Shown here: piece by piece, positions 1-5,968 of the stretch
Numbering within the stretch: the stretch's first letter is position 1
Layout: every line of letters begins with the position of its first letter
DNA from: Pirellulaceae bacterium
GTDB lineage: Bacteria > Planctomycetota > Planctomycetia > Pirellulales > Pirellulaceae
NCBI GenBank assembly: GCA_030744095.1
Contig: JASLRF010000578.1
Coordinates: 1 to 8,476 of the forward strand
Reading direction: 5' to 3'
Length of the DNA stretch: 8,476 bases
The notes under the pieces: generated by a model
What the model was told of the DNA's origin: nothing
The model's database searches: none
Seen by the model: the letters and a program-made list of their open reading frames with translations, nothing else
Program-made: the position numbers and the translations under genes

Positions 1-1350
1 ACTTGGGTCGCGAAACAGGTCGTGTACAAACGAACCGAAGATCGGTTTATGTGGATGTACGGCACCGTCATACTGTCCCTCGACGCCTCGTTCTTCACTG
101 GAATACAGAGGGCGATCGTATCGTCCTGTCACATGACCACAGTGGATTTCGTACCCGCTGACTGGACCCACAGCACCAAATGGGTTGAACGACGTGGGAT
201 AGTAGGTACGACGCGCTACGGTCTTCTTCGTCGCGAAGGCGAAATCGATGTCAAGCAAGCCCATGCCGTCGATGGAATCCAGGTCCGATTCAATGTGATG
301 GGGGTCATGTAGTTGTCGGCCCAGCATTTGGAAGCCACCACAGGTCCCGAAAATGGGAATCCGTTCGGCCAACGCCCGGATGCGTTTCTCCATCCCCGAT
401 TCACGTAAGACGCTGAGGTCGTCGACGGTGTTCTTGGTGCCTGGGATGAGTACCGCATCGGGCTGACCGAATTCTTCGGAGGTGCGGACCAGCAGAACTT
501 CCACATCGTCCACTTGCGCGAGCAGGTCGAAGTCGGTTGTATTGGCGATGTGTGGCAGGTAGGGGATGGCGATCTTGAGCGGTGCGTGAGGGCGACTAGG
601 AAAGACCGCGCGGTCTTCCTCGTCGAGCTGCAAGCCGTAAAGCATGGGAAGGACGCCGCGAATTGGTACTGAACATGAAGCATCGTGAAACGCGATACCA
701 GGGCGCAGCAGTTCCAAGTCGCCACGAAACTTGTTGACCACAAAGCCTTCGAGCAGGCCAAGACCCTCACGATCGATTCGACGAAGGATGTCATAGGTTC
801 CAGCAAATTGGGCAAAGACGCCGCCGACATCAATGTCACCAAGGACGAAGACGCGGGCGCTGAGGAGTTTGGCGACGGTGAGATTGACGACATCGACCTC
901 GGCCAGGTTCGGTTCTGCGCATGAGCCGGCACCTTCGGCGATGATCAGGTCGAATTCCGCCCGCAGAGTTTCGATCGATTGAGCAACGATAGCGAGCTTT
1001 TCGTCGCGGAGTGACGGATCCAGGAAATTCTCTTGTGCTGTAACATCGCGAACCGTTTGACCGTCGATGATCAACTGGCATTCAGTATCCGATTTTGGTT
1101 TGAGCAAGATTGGGTTCATTTCGACACGTGGCGCTTGTCGAGCACCTTGTGCCTGGACGGCGATGGAACGTGCGATTTCCTCGCCGAAATCCGTCACGTA
1201 CGAATTCAGCGCCATATTCTGAGATTTAAACGGCGCGACACGAAACCCAAGGTTGGCAAAATACCGGCACAGGCCCGCCACGATGGTTGTCTTTCCGCAG
1301 TGTGACCCCGTGCCCAGGATCATTATCGATTGGTGGGCGGTTGGCTGCAT
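1..1350 (-). CDS. cobQ: Cobyric acid synthase (adenosylcobyric acid synthase, glutamine-hydrolysing), C-terminus cut by window edge
   Basis: CobQ amidates four side-chain carboxylates of adenosylcobyrinic acid a,c-diamide, using ATP and ammonia from glutamine, in the cytoplasmic cobalamin pathway. Translation of the minus strand from the ATG at 1350 gives 450 uninterrupted residues. Near the N-terminus is a P-loop, GTGSHCGKTT (residues 13-22), followed by the family-typical VAPFKSQNMALNS and MNPILLKPKSD. The C-terminal half is a class I glutaminase domain: GTCGGFQMLG with nucleophile Cys337, GYEIHCG near 399-405, and GSFVHDLF with the catalytic His443. The family is usually about 480-510 residues, so roughly 30-60 residues lie beyond the left edge. 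The frame is closed by a TGA 27 codons upstream of 1350 and no other ATG or GTG start lies between, so 1350 is the likely start although no good Shine-Dalgarno precedes it. It is the last visible gene of a same-strand cluster with a DUF6580 membrane protein and a secreted propeller. The identity is firm. Confidence 0.96.
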   Translation of the reverse strand, partial: MQPTAHQSIMILGTGSHCGKTTIVAGLCRYFANLGFRVAPFKSQNMALNSYVTDFGEEIARSIAVQAQGARQAPRVEMNPILLKPKSDTECQLIIDGQTVRDVTAQENFLDPSLRDEKLAIVAQSIETLRAEFDLIIAEGAGSCAEPNLAEVDVVNLTVAKLLSARVFVLGDIDVGGVFAQFAGTYDILRRIDREGLGLLEGFVVNKFRGDLELLRPGIAFHDASCSVPIRGVLPMLYGLQLDEEDRAVFPSRPHAPLKIAIPYLPHIANTTDFDLLAQVDDVEVLLVRTSEEFGQPDAVLIPGTKNTVDDLSVLRESGMEKRIRALAERIPIFGTCGGFQMLGRQLHDPHHIESDLDSIDGMGLLDIDFAFATKKTVARRTYYPTSFNPFGAVGPVSGYEIHCGHVTGRYDRPLYSSEERGVEGQYDGAVHPHKPIFGSFVHDLFRDPS

Positions 1351-1480
1351 GTCGGCATCCAGGACGCGGCGCGGCTCTGATTCTCCTGCTGTTCGTTCCG
1401 TGGCCAGGGCTTTTAGCCGCGAAAAACATCACAGCCTTCAGAGGGGCGTGCCGTTGGTCGACCTGCCGCGTCTGGGCCGA

Positions 1481-2077
1481 CTACAATTGCTCACTCTTTT
1501 GCCACGGCGCGAGCAGCGCTCCACCCCAGGTTCGTGCACGACCAAGCGGTTCAATCGCCACACTTGGCCAGCGGTAGGCAACCAATGCATAGAGGCCAAA
1601 GAAGACGGCGACGGAGCAAACATCGCCGGCCATTCGGTACTTAAAGAACGGCAACGCGGCCAAATAACATTCCATCAGACCAGTCGCCGTTTTCGCGTAC
1701 CAAGCACTGGTCAGCCAAACAACAAAGTTGATCGTCACCAGGCTCAGCACGGAACAGCATAACGCTGACGCCACCAACCGCAGCGGTGTCGCGTTTCCAC
1801 GCATCGAACGTCCGATCAGCACGGGCACCACTGCGACCAGATAAACGGCTGACATGAGCATCGGTTCGTAAGAACCGAGCACCAGATCGCTCAGCGACAA
1901 CACGATCAGTGGAATCAGGTAGGCGACCGAACCGCGGCGGAGATACCACCCGGCGAAAATCGAGGCACCCGTGACTGCCACAAAACCGGGCGCATGGGGC
2001 AGCAATCGCGACGCAACGGCAAGGATCACCAAGACTGAAATGACAATGACGTCAATGATGACGGGTCGGTTCTTCAT
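1481..2077 (-). CDS. DUF6580-family integral membrane protein, putative transporter (possibly for a cobalamin precursor)
   Basis: This is a 198-residue, very hydrophobic protein with about six membrane segments (roughly 6-23, 33-47, 50-68, 74-91, 101-123 and 151-169). It shows features I associate with the DUF6580 putative transport family: RLLPHAPGF near the N-terminus (24-32), a GxYL segment, SDLVLG (63-68), INFVVWLTSAWY (116-127), GLMECYLAALPFFKYRMAGD (133-152). Length fits the family. The overall pattern of a small, helical protein without an ATPase resembles the substrate-binding S components of ECF importers, but that is inference. The ATG overlaps the stop of the upstream propeller gene (ATGA) and a strong Shine-Dalgarno lies inside that gene's end, so the two are probably translated together. 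The next gene downstream is cobQ, 131 nt away, which is why a corrinoid substrate is suggested. The substrate cannot be read from the sequence. Confidence 0.84.
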   Translation of the reverse strand: MKNRPVIIDVIVISVLVILAVASRLLPHAPGFVAVTGASIFAGWYLRRGSVAYLIPLIVLSLSDLVLGSYEPMLMSAVYLVAVVPVLIGRSMRGNATPLRLVASALCCSVLSLVTINFVVWLTSAWYAKTATGLMECYLAALPFFKYRMAGDVCSVAVFFGLYALVAYRWPSVAIEPLGRARTWGGALLAPWQKSEQL

Positions 2078-3279
2078 TTGATTTCTCCTTCTCTGACGGG
2101 CCTGGAGCCAATGGTGAAGGTCTGGATCTTGTGACCGACCGACAGAACCGTCTTATTACTTGGCGCAAGGGCAAGGACGACGCCACCTTCGAGCGCAACC
2201 TTTGCCTGATTGTGGGTTACTATCTTATTGCCTCTGACCGTTCCTAGCCAGATGACCCCCTCCTCGGTGCTCGCGACAAAATGCGGCTGGCCGCCAAATT
2301 CGAACAATTCGACGGAAAATGTGAACACCTGGTCACGTGTATTATCCAAAATCAGCCTCTTACCGGCAACCAGGTCCAGGGAATTTCCGGCGATGCGGTA
2401 GATCCAGAGGTTGTTGTCTGCGTCGCCAACGGCGCAATTGACGACGGCAATCAGATCGCCGAGGACCGCGACATCGTTCAAACCACGCTGTGCTGACGCG
2501 TTGTATCGACGACGCGAGAGAATCTTGCCGCTGGGGACTTCCAGCAGGCAGATGTCGCCATCTTCAGCCACCGAGATCACCCGACGGTGTCCACAGACCG
2601 CAAGTCCGCGAATGTGCCATGACTGCCCTTGCCACTGCACCGGATCACCCGAACGCAACGAGATGGCCCGCATGAGTCTCAGCGTCGACCGTTCCGCGGG
2701 GCGGGCTCGGCGCTCGTTGCCGTCGCTCAGAGACCAGATCGTGAGATAGCCGTGCTGATGCCCGACGAAAAGCAAATCTTGGTCGTTCTGGTCGACTCGA
2801 ACCGCGCTGACGGCCGTACCGTATTTGGGAGCGAAGGGCAGGGTGAGGGGCAGAAAGTCGTTGTCAACTTGCCGCCACCACACCAGCGATTGCGCGTCGT
2901 TCGAACTGACGAACTGACCTCCGCCCAAGTTGGCCAACATTTCGATCCCCTGCTTTGACGGAGTCGTCAACGCATCGACCAGGACGGGGCCGAATTCCGA
3001 TTCGCTGGACATGGTTCGGAAGACCGTGATCGTGCCGTCCCACCGACCCACGATGAAACGTCTTGCGTCCAACCATGTGGCGACCTGAGCTCGGGAATAG
3101 GTAGTGCCCAGTCGGATCAGCGCGGCCTTTGCACGCAGTTGCGTGATCGGAGGCGTGGCCTTGACGTCTTGACCTTCGGCTTGGTGGCACCAAAGCACCG
3201 ATAACGGGCCGACTGCGAAACAGGCGAACGCCAGAGCGAGCAGTTCGGCTCGAAGATTTCGCCGTCGGCAGTTCGTCAC
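2074..3279 (-). CDS. Secreted WD40/PQQ-like beta-propeller protein of unknown function
   Basis: From the GTG at 3279 this is a 401-residue protein. Residues 1-36 form a signal peptide: basic start (NCRRRNLR), hydrophobic core LLALAFACFAVGPLSVLW, likely cleavage after AEG (34-36). The rest shows repeated beta-propeller blades ending in W/F-rich strands, for example GRWDGTITVF, VGHQHGYLTIWSLSDGN, VAEDGDICLLEVPSGK, DNNLWIYRI and STEEGVIWLGTVRGN; about seven blades are plausible. I see no catalytic motif. The frame stays open to an ATG at 3336, but that start would put a neutral 19-residue leader before the signal peptide and would overlap a promoter. The GTG has GGAG 9 nt upstream (3289-3292). 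It overlaps the DUF6580 gene by 4 nt and leads a cluster with cobQ, so a role in binding a corrinoid outside the membrane is conceivable but unproven. Confidence 0.8.
   Translation of the reverse strand: MTNCRRRNLRAELLALAFACFAVGPLSVLWCHQAEGQDVKATPPITQLRAKAALIRLGTTYSRAQVATWLDARRFIVGRWDGTITVFRTMSSESEFGPVLVDALTTPSKQGIEMLANLGGGQFVSSNDAQSLVWWRQVDNDFLPLTLPFAPKYGTAVSAVRVDQNDQDLLFVGHQHGYLTIWSLSDGNERRARPAERSTLRLMRAISLRSGDPVQWQGQSWHIRGLAVCGHRRVISVAEDGDICLLEVPSGKILSRRRYNASAQRGLNDVAVLGDLIAVVNCAVGDADNNLWIYRIAGNSLDLVAGKRLILDNTRDQVFTFSVELFEFGGQPHFVASTEEGVIWLGTVRGNKIVTHNQAKVALEGGVVLALAPSNKTVLSVGHKIQTFTIGSRPVREGEIK
2085..2090 (-). promoter_or_regulatory. Ribosome binding site for the DUF6580 gene
   Basis: The minus strand reads AAGGAG here, 7 nt before the ATG at 2077. 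It lies within the last codons of the propeller gene, whose TGA overlaps the ATG. The strong site together with the ATGA overlap points to translational coupling or reinitiation. Confidence 0.75.
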
Positions 3280-3323
3280 ATTACGGTTCTCCAGGACTGG
3301 CCAGCAACACAGCACGCCCTGGC

Positions 3324-3352
3324 ATTGTGGTGACATCGCCCAACAGTGTCAA
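3324..3352 (-). promoter_or_regulatory. Candidate sigma-70 promoter of the propeller/DUF6580/cobQ cluster
   Basis: On the minus strand a perfect -35 hexamer TTGACA (3352-3347) is followed after 17 nt by CACAAT (3329-3324), four of six matches to the -10 consensus. The predicted transcript start is near 3317, giving a leader of about 38 nt to the GTG at 3279. This position excludes translation from the ATG at 3336. A single weak -10 match keeps the confidence moderate. Confidence 0.45.
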
Positions 3353-3489
3353 CTTGGCGGATCAGGGCCACCTCGTGCCTTGTGTTGCGTCTTCATGACG
3401 CGCGAAATGACCAGAAGCAGATTCAAAGCCCACGTCGGGTGAGAACTGGTTTTGAAACTGCCTCCAAAATGACGCTGTACACGACAACA

Positions 3490-4110
3490 CTATCCACGCA
3501 CGCGACGGTGCAAACGCAGATCTTCAATGCCGTGGTAGGTCAACAGCAGCGCACCGTCCGATGCGTTGTAGTCGAAGACATCTTCCATGAAGCGTTCATG
3601 GCCCGGCCAGGGATAGCCAAAGACCAGGTCGAAGTCGCACAAATCCAAACCGAGGTCTTCGTAAGCGCTGGGCGTATCGAGGTCGATGTGAGCCAGCTCT
3701 TCTACGTCTAGGATCAAGTCGTCGCTGCCTGGTGGAATCAGGCTGCCGTAGGCGAATTGGGCTGGGATGCCGAAGTCCGCGGCAAGCTGTTCGGCACGCT
3801 GAACAAGTTCGCCTTGGACATCGATTCCGCAGGCGTCGAATTCTTGGAGTGATGCCAAGAGGGTGATCACACCAAAGCCGCATCCCCACTCACAGAAAGC
3901 ACGGCCAGCGATCAGGTGCTGTTCCACGATCCAGCGCAGGTGGGCATCTACAGCCAGAAAATCACTGCACACGAAATCGTGGATCACGTTGCTACGGCGG
4001 TGGTGAAGAAAGTCATCGATTCGCTCGCTCGCTTCACGCAGCAAAGCCTGAGCTTCATCGGAAGGCGGTGGCGCACTGAACAGATCTGGGAGTTCTATCG
4101 GTTGCAGCAT
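3490..4110 (-). CDS. Class I SAM-dependent methyltransferase-like protein
   Basis: This is a 206-residue soluble protein. The SAM-binding motif I is EWGCGFG (74-80) followed by VITLLAS, with the acidic residue of the next strand in GIDVQG (95-100). A later strand ends in DLVFGYPWPGHE (161-172), sitting where methyltransferases carry their NPPY/DPPW-type motif; the YPWPG version may mark the subfamily. The closing strand is GALLLTYHG (186-194). I cannot name the substrate: small molecule, protein or nucleic acid are all possible. The ATG at 4110 has no clear Shine-Dalgarno; another ATG 19 nt upstream is out of frame. It lies on the same strand as the propeller cluster, but 137 nt and a candidate promoter separate them, so it is probably its own unit. 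It is divergent from the zinc peptidase gene. Confidence 0.8.
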   Translation of the reverse strand: MLQPIELPDLFSAPPPSDEAQALLREASERIDDFLHHRRSNVIHDFVCSDFLAVDAHLRWIVEQHLIAGRAFCEWGCGFGVITLLASLQEFDACGIDVQGELVQRAEQLAADFGIPAQFAYGSLIPPGSDDLILDVEELAHIDLDTPSAYEDLGLDLCDFDLVFGYPWPGHERFMEDVFDYNASDGALLLTYHGIEDLRLHRRVRG

Positions 4111-4150
4111 TGTCGGATCGCCGACGCATTTCGTATTTGAGTCAAGTTTT

Positions 4151-4186
4151 AGCGACGGGCACCGACCGCAGGTTGGTCGGGGAGCG
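4151..4186 (+). repeat. Dispersed hairpin repeat, copy A
   Basis: This 36-nt element matches copy B (5408-5443) at 34 positions, differing only at 4163 (C in A, T in B) and 4181 (G in A, A in B). Its core is a perfect hairpin: CCGACC (4162-4167), loop GCAGGTT, GGTCGG (4175-4180). It lies 41 nt upstream of the methyltransferase start. It resembles an extragenic palindromic repeat in size and placement; the family is not one I can name. Confidence 0.85.
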
Positions 4187-4197
4187 GGTTAACAAGA

Positions 4198-4213
4198 CCG
4201 AGCGGTAGCTCGG
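4198..4213. other. Perfect 6-bp hairpin next to repeat copy A
   Basis: CCGAGC (4198-4203), loop GGTA, GCTCGG (4208-4213). It follows copy A by 11 nt, so the two hairpins may form one composite element. There is no T-run after either arm on either strand, so it is not an intrinsic terminator. Confidence 0.55.
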
Positions 4214-4491
4214 ATTGGTTCGAGGCCCTGCCTCGTTAGAATCGCGACATGATACCGTGCGACTTGTTTGCACGCCATGGCGGGAGTGAGTGCCCAAACC
4301 TGGGCGTGAATTCGATCGACTGCGACCGCCTGGTCCTGCCCATGGTCCCGCGAAATCGGGCGAGTGGACAGCCGAGCGTTCTTGTAGCGAAACTCGTAGC
4401 AAGATGTTGCTGGTCTGACTCAATGACCGTCCGGAATCTCGACGATATTAAATGTTGTTGAGTGGCACAAACGGCCCCGTGCCAGGGCTGT

Positions 4492-4537
4492 GGGCAACTT
4501 AACCTCGGATGTCGAGATTCGATGCAATCTGTTGCCC
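4492..4537. promoter_or_regulatory. Inverted repeat upstream of the sigma-54 promoter, possible activator site
   Basis: GGGCAAC (4492-4498) and its exact complement GTTGCCC (4531-4537) are separated by 32 nt. The centre lies about 90 nt before the predicted transcript start at 4606, in the range where sigma-54 activators usually bind. A 7-bp match at this spacing could be chance, so the role is inference. Confidence 0.3.
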
Positions 4538-4579
4538 CTTCATTGGTTCGGTTGGATGTTGGGGGACGGATTGTGAATT

Positions 4580-4595
4580 TGGCACAGTGGTTGCA
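4580..4595 (+). promoter_or_regulatory. Sigma-54 (RpoN) -24/-12 promoter for the zinc peptidase gene
   Basis: The sequence TGGCACAGTGGTTGCA matches the consensus TGGCACG-N4-TTGCA at every fixed base except one (A for G at 4586). GG (4581-4582) and GC (4593-4594) are exactly 10 nt apart, the invariant sigma-54 spacing. Transcription would begin near 4606, about 60 nt before the ATG at 4667 and on the same strand. Sigma-54 promoters require an ATP-dependent activator; none is encoded in this window. Confidence 0.72.
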
Positions 4596-4652
4596 CTCTT
4601 GTCAAGAACGCCGTTTTGGTATCCAATTTGGCAGGCTTGTAACGTGTGCGAT

Positions 4653-4658
4653 AAGGAG
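4653..4658 (+). promoter_or_regulatory. Ribosome binding site that fixes the zinc peptidase start
   Basis: AAGGAG lies 8 nt before the ATG at 4667. An in-frame GTG begins at 4658, the last base of this site, and therefore cannot be the start served by it. The start is thus the ATG at 4667. Confidence 0.8.
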
Positions 4659-4666
4659 TGTGTGGC

Positions 4667-5362
4667 ATGTTTTTCTTTGATTTAGAGTACATCTTGATGG
4701 TCTTGTTGCCAGGGATGTTGATCTCCGGGCTGGCAAGCTGGCGAGTGAAAGCGGCGTTCAATCGTTATTCGAAAGTTGGCTCACGCCGAGGCATGACGGG
4801 TGCGCAGGCCGCTCAACTGCTCTTGGACCGCGCCGGGATCAACGATGTTAACGTCGTGCCAACGCGCGGATACTTGAGCGATCACTACAATCCGAGTTCT
4901 AGGCAATTGGCGCTTTCCGAGGGAGTTTTTTCGAGCAACTCGATTGCCGCGATCGGAGTTGCCTGTCACGAAGCGGGACACGCGATTCAGCACGCGCGAC
5001 ACTACGCACCACTATGGGCACGCTCGGCGCTGGTGCCAGCTGCCGGCATTGGCTCTGGGATTGGCTATATGGTGATGATCGCTGGGCTGTTCTTACGACA
5101 CCCCGGAGTCGTTGGAATCGGCGCCATCTTGTTCTCCCTGGTGTTGCTATTTCAGATCGTCACGCTGCCTGTCGAGTTCGACGCCACGGCGCGTGCCAAA
5201 CGGCTGGTAGTCGAGGCAGGAATCGTTGACGCTGATGAACGTGTCGGTATCGATCGGGTCTTGAACGCAGCTGCCTTGACCTACGTCGCGGCGGTCATTT
5301 CGACACTGCTCACCCTGCTGTATTTTCTGATGCGATCCGGATTGCTCGGCAACCGGAATTAG
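4667..5362 (+). CDS. YugP-family membrane zinc metallopeptidase
   Basis: This is a 231-residue integral membrane protein, the usual size for the YugP/Zn_peptidase_2 family, whose physiological substrates are largely unknown. An N-terminal helix covers about residues 7-24. LSDHYNPSSRQLALSEGVF (70-88) is the typical pre-catalytic segment. The zinc site is HEAGH (101-105), with His101 and His105 as ligands and Glu102 as general base; the third ligand is probably Glu170 in PVEFDA. Helices follow at about 123-143, 147-168 and 204-222, so the active site faces the cytoplasm or membrane interface. All key residues are present. It is preceded by a near-consensus sigma-54 promoter and a good Shine-Dalgarno, and no gene follows it on the same strand for more than 800 nt, so it looks monocistronic. 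Repeat copies A and B lie on either side of it. Confidence 0.94.
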   Translation: MFFFDLEYILMVLLPGMLISGLASWRVKAAFNRYSKVGSRRGMTGAQAAQLLLDRAGINDVNVVPTRGYLSDHYNPSSRQLALSEGVFSSNSIAAIGVACHEAGHAIQHARHYAPLWARSALVPAAGIGSGIGYMVMIAGLFLRHPGVVGIGAILFSLVLLFQIVTLPVEFDATARAKRLVVEAGIVDADERVGIDRVLNAAALTYVAAVISTLLTLLYFLMRSGLLGNRN

Positions 5363-5376
5363 AGTCTAGCTTTCGG

Positions 5377-5404
5377 ACATGCTCGCTCGGCGCGCGCATG
5401 TTTT
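5377..5404 (+). terminator. Candidate intrinsic terminator of the zinc peptidase gene
   Basis: ACATGC (5377-5382) pairs with GCATGT (5396-5401), extended by two G-T pairs, and is followed by a run of four T (5401-5404). It starts 15 nt after the stop codon. The stem is short, the loop (13 nt) is GC-rich and the T-run is brief, so it may be leaky. Confidence 0.4.
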
Positions 5405-5407
5405 GTG

Positions 5408-5443
5408 AGCGACGGGCACTGACCGCAGGTTGGTCGGAGAGCG
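5408..5443 (+). repeat. Dispersed hairpin repeat, copy B
   Basis: Same orientation as copy A and 34/36 identical. The hairpin is CTGACC (5419-5424), loop GCAGGTT, GGTCGG (5432-5437); the single stem difference from copy A changes a C-G pair to a T-G (U-G) pair, so the RNA stem would survive. It lies 46 nt downstream of the zinc peptidase stop. Confidence 0.85.
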
Positions 5444-5445
5444 TA

Positions 5446-5487
5446 CCAAATACAGGCATGTTCCCTATTTGGCTGCGGCACTGCCGC
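5446..5487. other. Two further hairpins following repeat copy B
   Basis: CCAAATA (5446-5452) pairs with TATTTGG (5466-5472) across a 13-nt loop, and GCGGC (5475-5479) pairs with GCCGC (5483-5487) across ACT. As with copy A, the repeat is thus followed immediately by more inverted repeats. No T-run follows, so these are not obvious terminators. Confidence 0.5.
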
Positions 5488-5833
5488 GTCAGGCTTCCAG
5501 GACATCTGCGATCGCCCCGGTCGGCTCGGCCGAACAACAGCGGTCAGACGACCCAACGGACTTCGCCGCACACGATTTGGTTAGCCCAAGTGCATCATTC
5601 CTGAATCCTGCCACGGGGCCAGCCAGCGCCACCTGCACGGATTCTTTCTGAACCAAGAGTCACCCGGTTCTTTGCTTTCTCTCGTTGGAGATCGCCGTTT
5701 TGTTTCACCGGAACCTCAATCAGCAAAATGACTTACAGCACGGAAAGGCCGTGAAGTGGCATGGTCCAATAAACCAATCCTCGAAAAATGTGGCGAAATG
5801 GCCAGAATTGTGCCCCGGTATTTCCGTCAGATC

Positions 5834-5968
5834 TCAATAGACCCATTGAAGGGATGTCATTGTCGGGGGTGCCGAGGGGCAGAGTGGTCTCGGAGAGACC
5901 GCGGTACCCTGGACGACTGGCAAGCCCACTTTGTGCCGTTGGGGCAGGGGTCACAAAGTGGGTTTTTT
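5834..5968 (+). ncRNA. Candidate structured RNA (small RNA or leader/attenuator) ending at an intrinsic terminator
   Basis: The approximately 135 nt before and including the strong terminator contain three other stem-loops on the plus strand. TCAAT/ATTGA (5834-5838, 5845-5849) has loop AGACCC. A long stem GGGTGCCG/CGGTACCC (5867-5874, 5902-5909; one G-U) encloses an 11-nt 5' bulge and an inner hairpin GGTCTC-GGA-GAGACC (5886-5900). The outer stem may extend with TTGTC (5860-5864) against GGACGA (5911-5916). The terminator closes the unit. No protein gene ends here, so the transcript is either a stand-alone RNA or the 5' leader of the protease gene that begins 212 nt later. I do not recognise an RNA family, and the 5' end and promoter are not located. 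Confidence 0.4.
5925..5968 (+). terminator. Strong Rho-independent terminator with no upstream gene
   Basis: CCCACTTTGTG (5925-5935) pairs perfectly over 11 bp with CACAAAGTGGG (5952-5962) across a 16-nt loop, followed by six T (5963-5968). AAG before the stem can pair with the T-run, as is usual. On the opposite strand the stem is not followed by T, so it acts on plus-strand transcripts only. The nearest plus-strand gene upstream ends 562 nt earlier. Confidence 0.85.

Larger units (their letters stand above)
4111..4666. other. Divergent intergenic region with repeat copy A, hairpins and a sigma-54 promoter
   Basis: No convincing protein gene is seen in these 556 nt. Short open frames on both strands lack start signals and recognisable composition. 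The region holds repeat copy A (4151-4186), a second hairpin (4198-4213), a 6-bp inverted repeat TGGCAC/GTGCCA (4463-4468 and 4479-4484), a 7-bp inverted repeat (4492-4498 and 4531-4537), the sigma-54 promoter (4580-4595) and the ribosome binding site of the peptidase gene. No good promoter for the methyltransferase gene was found: a TTGACT at 4145-4140 has no matching -10. Confidence 0.7.

Noticed and set aside
216..932. A 238-codon open frame on the minus strand
   Set aside because: It lies wholly within cobQ in another frame; its translation is Ser/Arg/Pro-rich with no family features, while the cobQ frame shows clear motifs over the same bases.
4142..4423. A 93-codon minus-strand open frame over repeat copy A
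   Set aside because: Composition is dominated by Ser, Arg and Pro, the frame covers the palindromic repeat, and no start signal is present.
4423..4451. A weak sigma-70-like promoter (ATGACC-17-TATTAA) on the plus strand
   Set aside because: Only four of six matches in the -35 and no gene or defined RNA directly downstream; the sigma-54 element is a much better candidate for the peptidase gene.
4462..4680. Short plus-strand open frame before the zinc peptidase
   Set aside because: It spans the sigma-54 promoter and the ribosome binding site, overlaps the peptidase start, and has no recognisable protein features.
5610..5640. A segment resembling the B12 box of cobalamin riboswitches (GCCAGC...ACCTGC)
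   Set aside because: It has extra bases inside the box, lacks the flanking conserved stems, and sits far from the cobQ cluster and before no B12 gene.
5855..5920. Signal recognition particle RNA or 6S RNA
   Set aside because: The long bulged hairpin looks similar in outline, but the SRP GGAA-type apical loop sequence and the open central bubble of 6S RNA are not seen.
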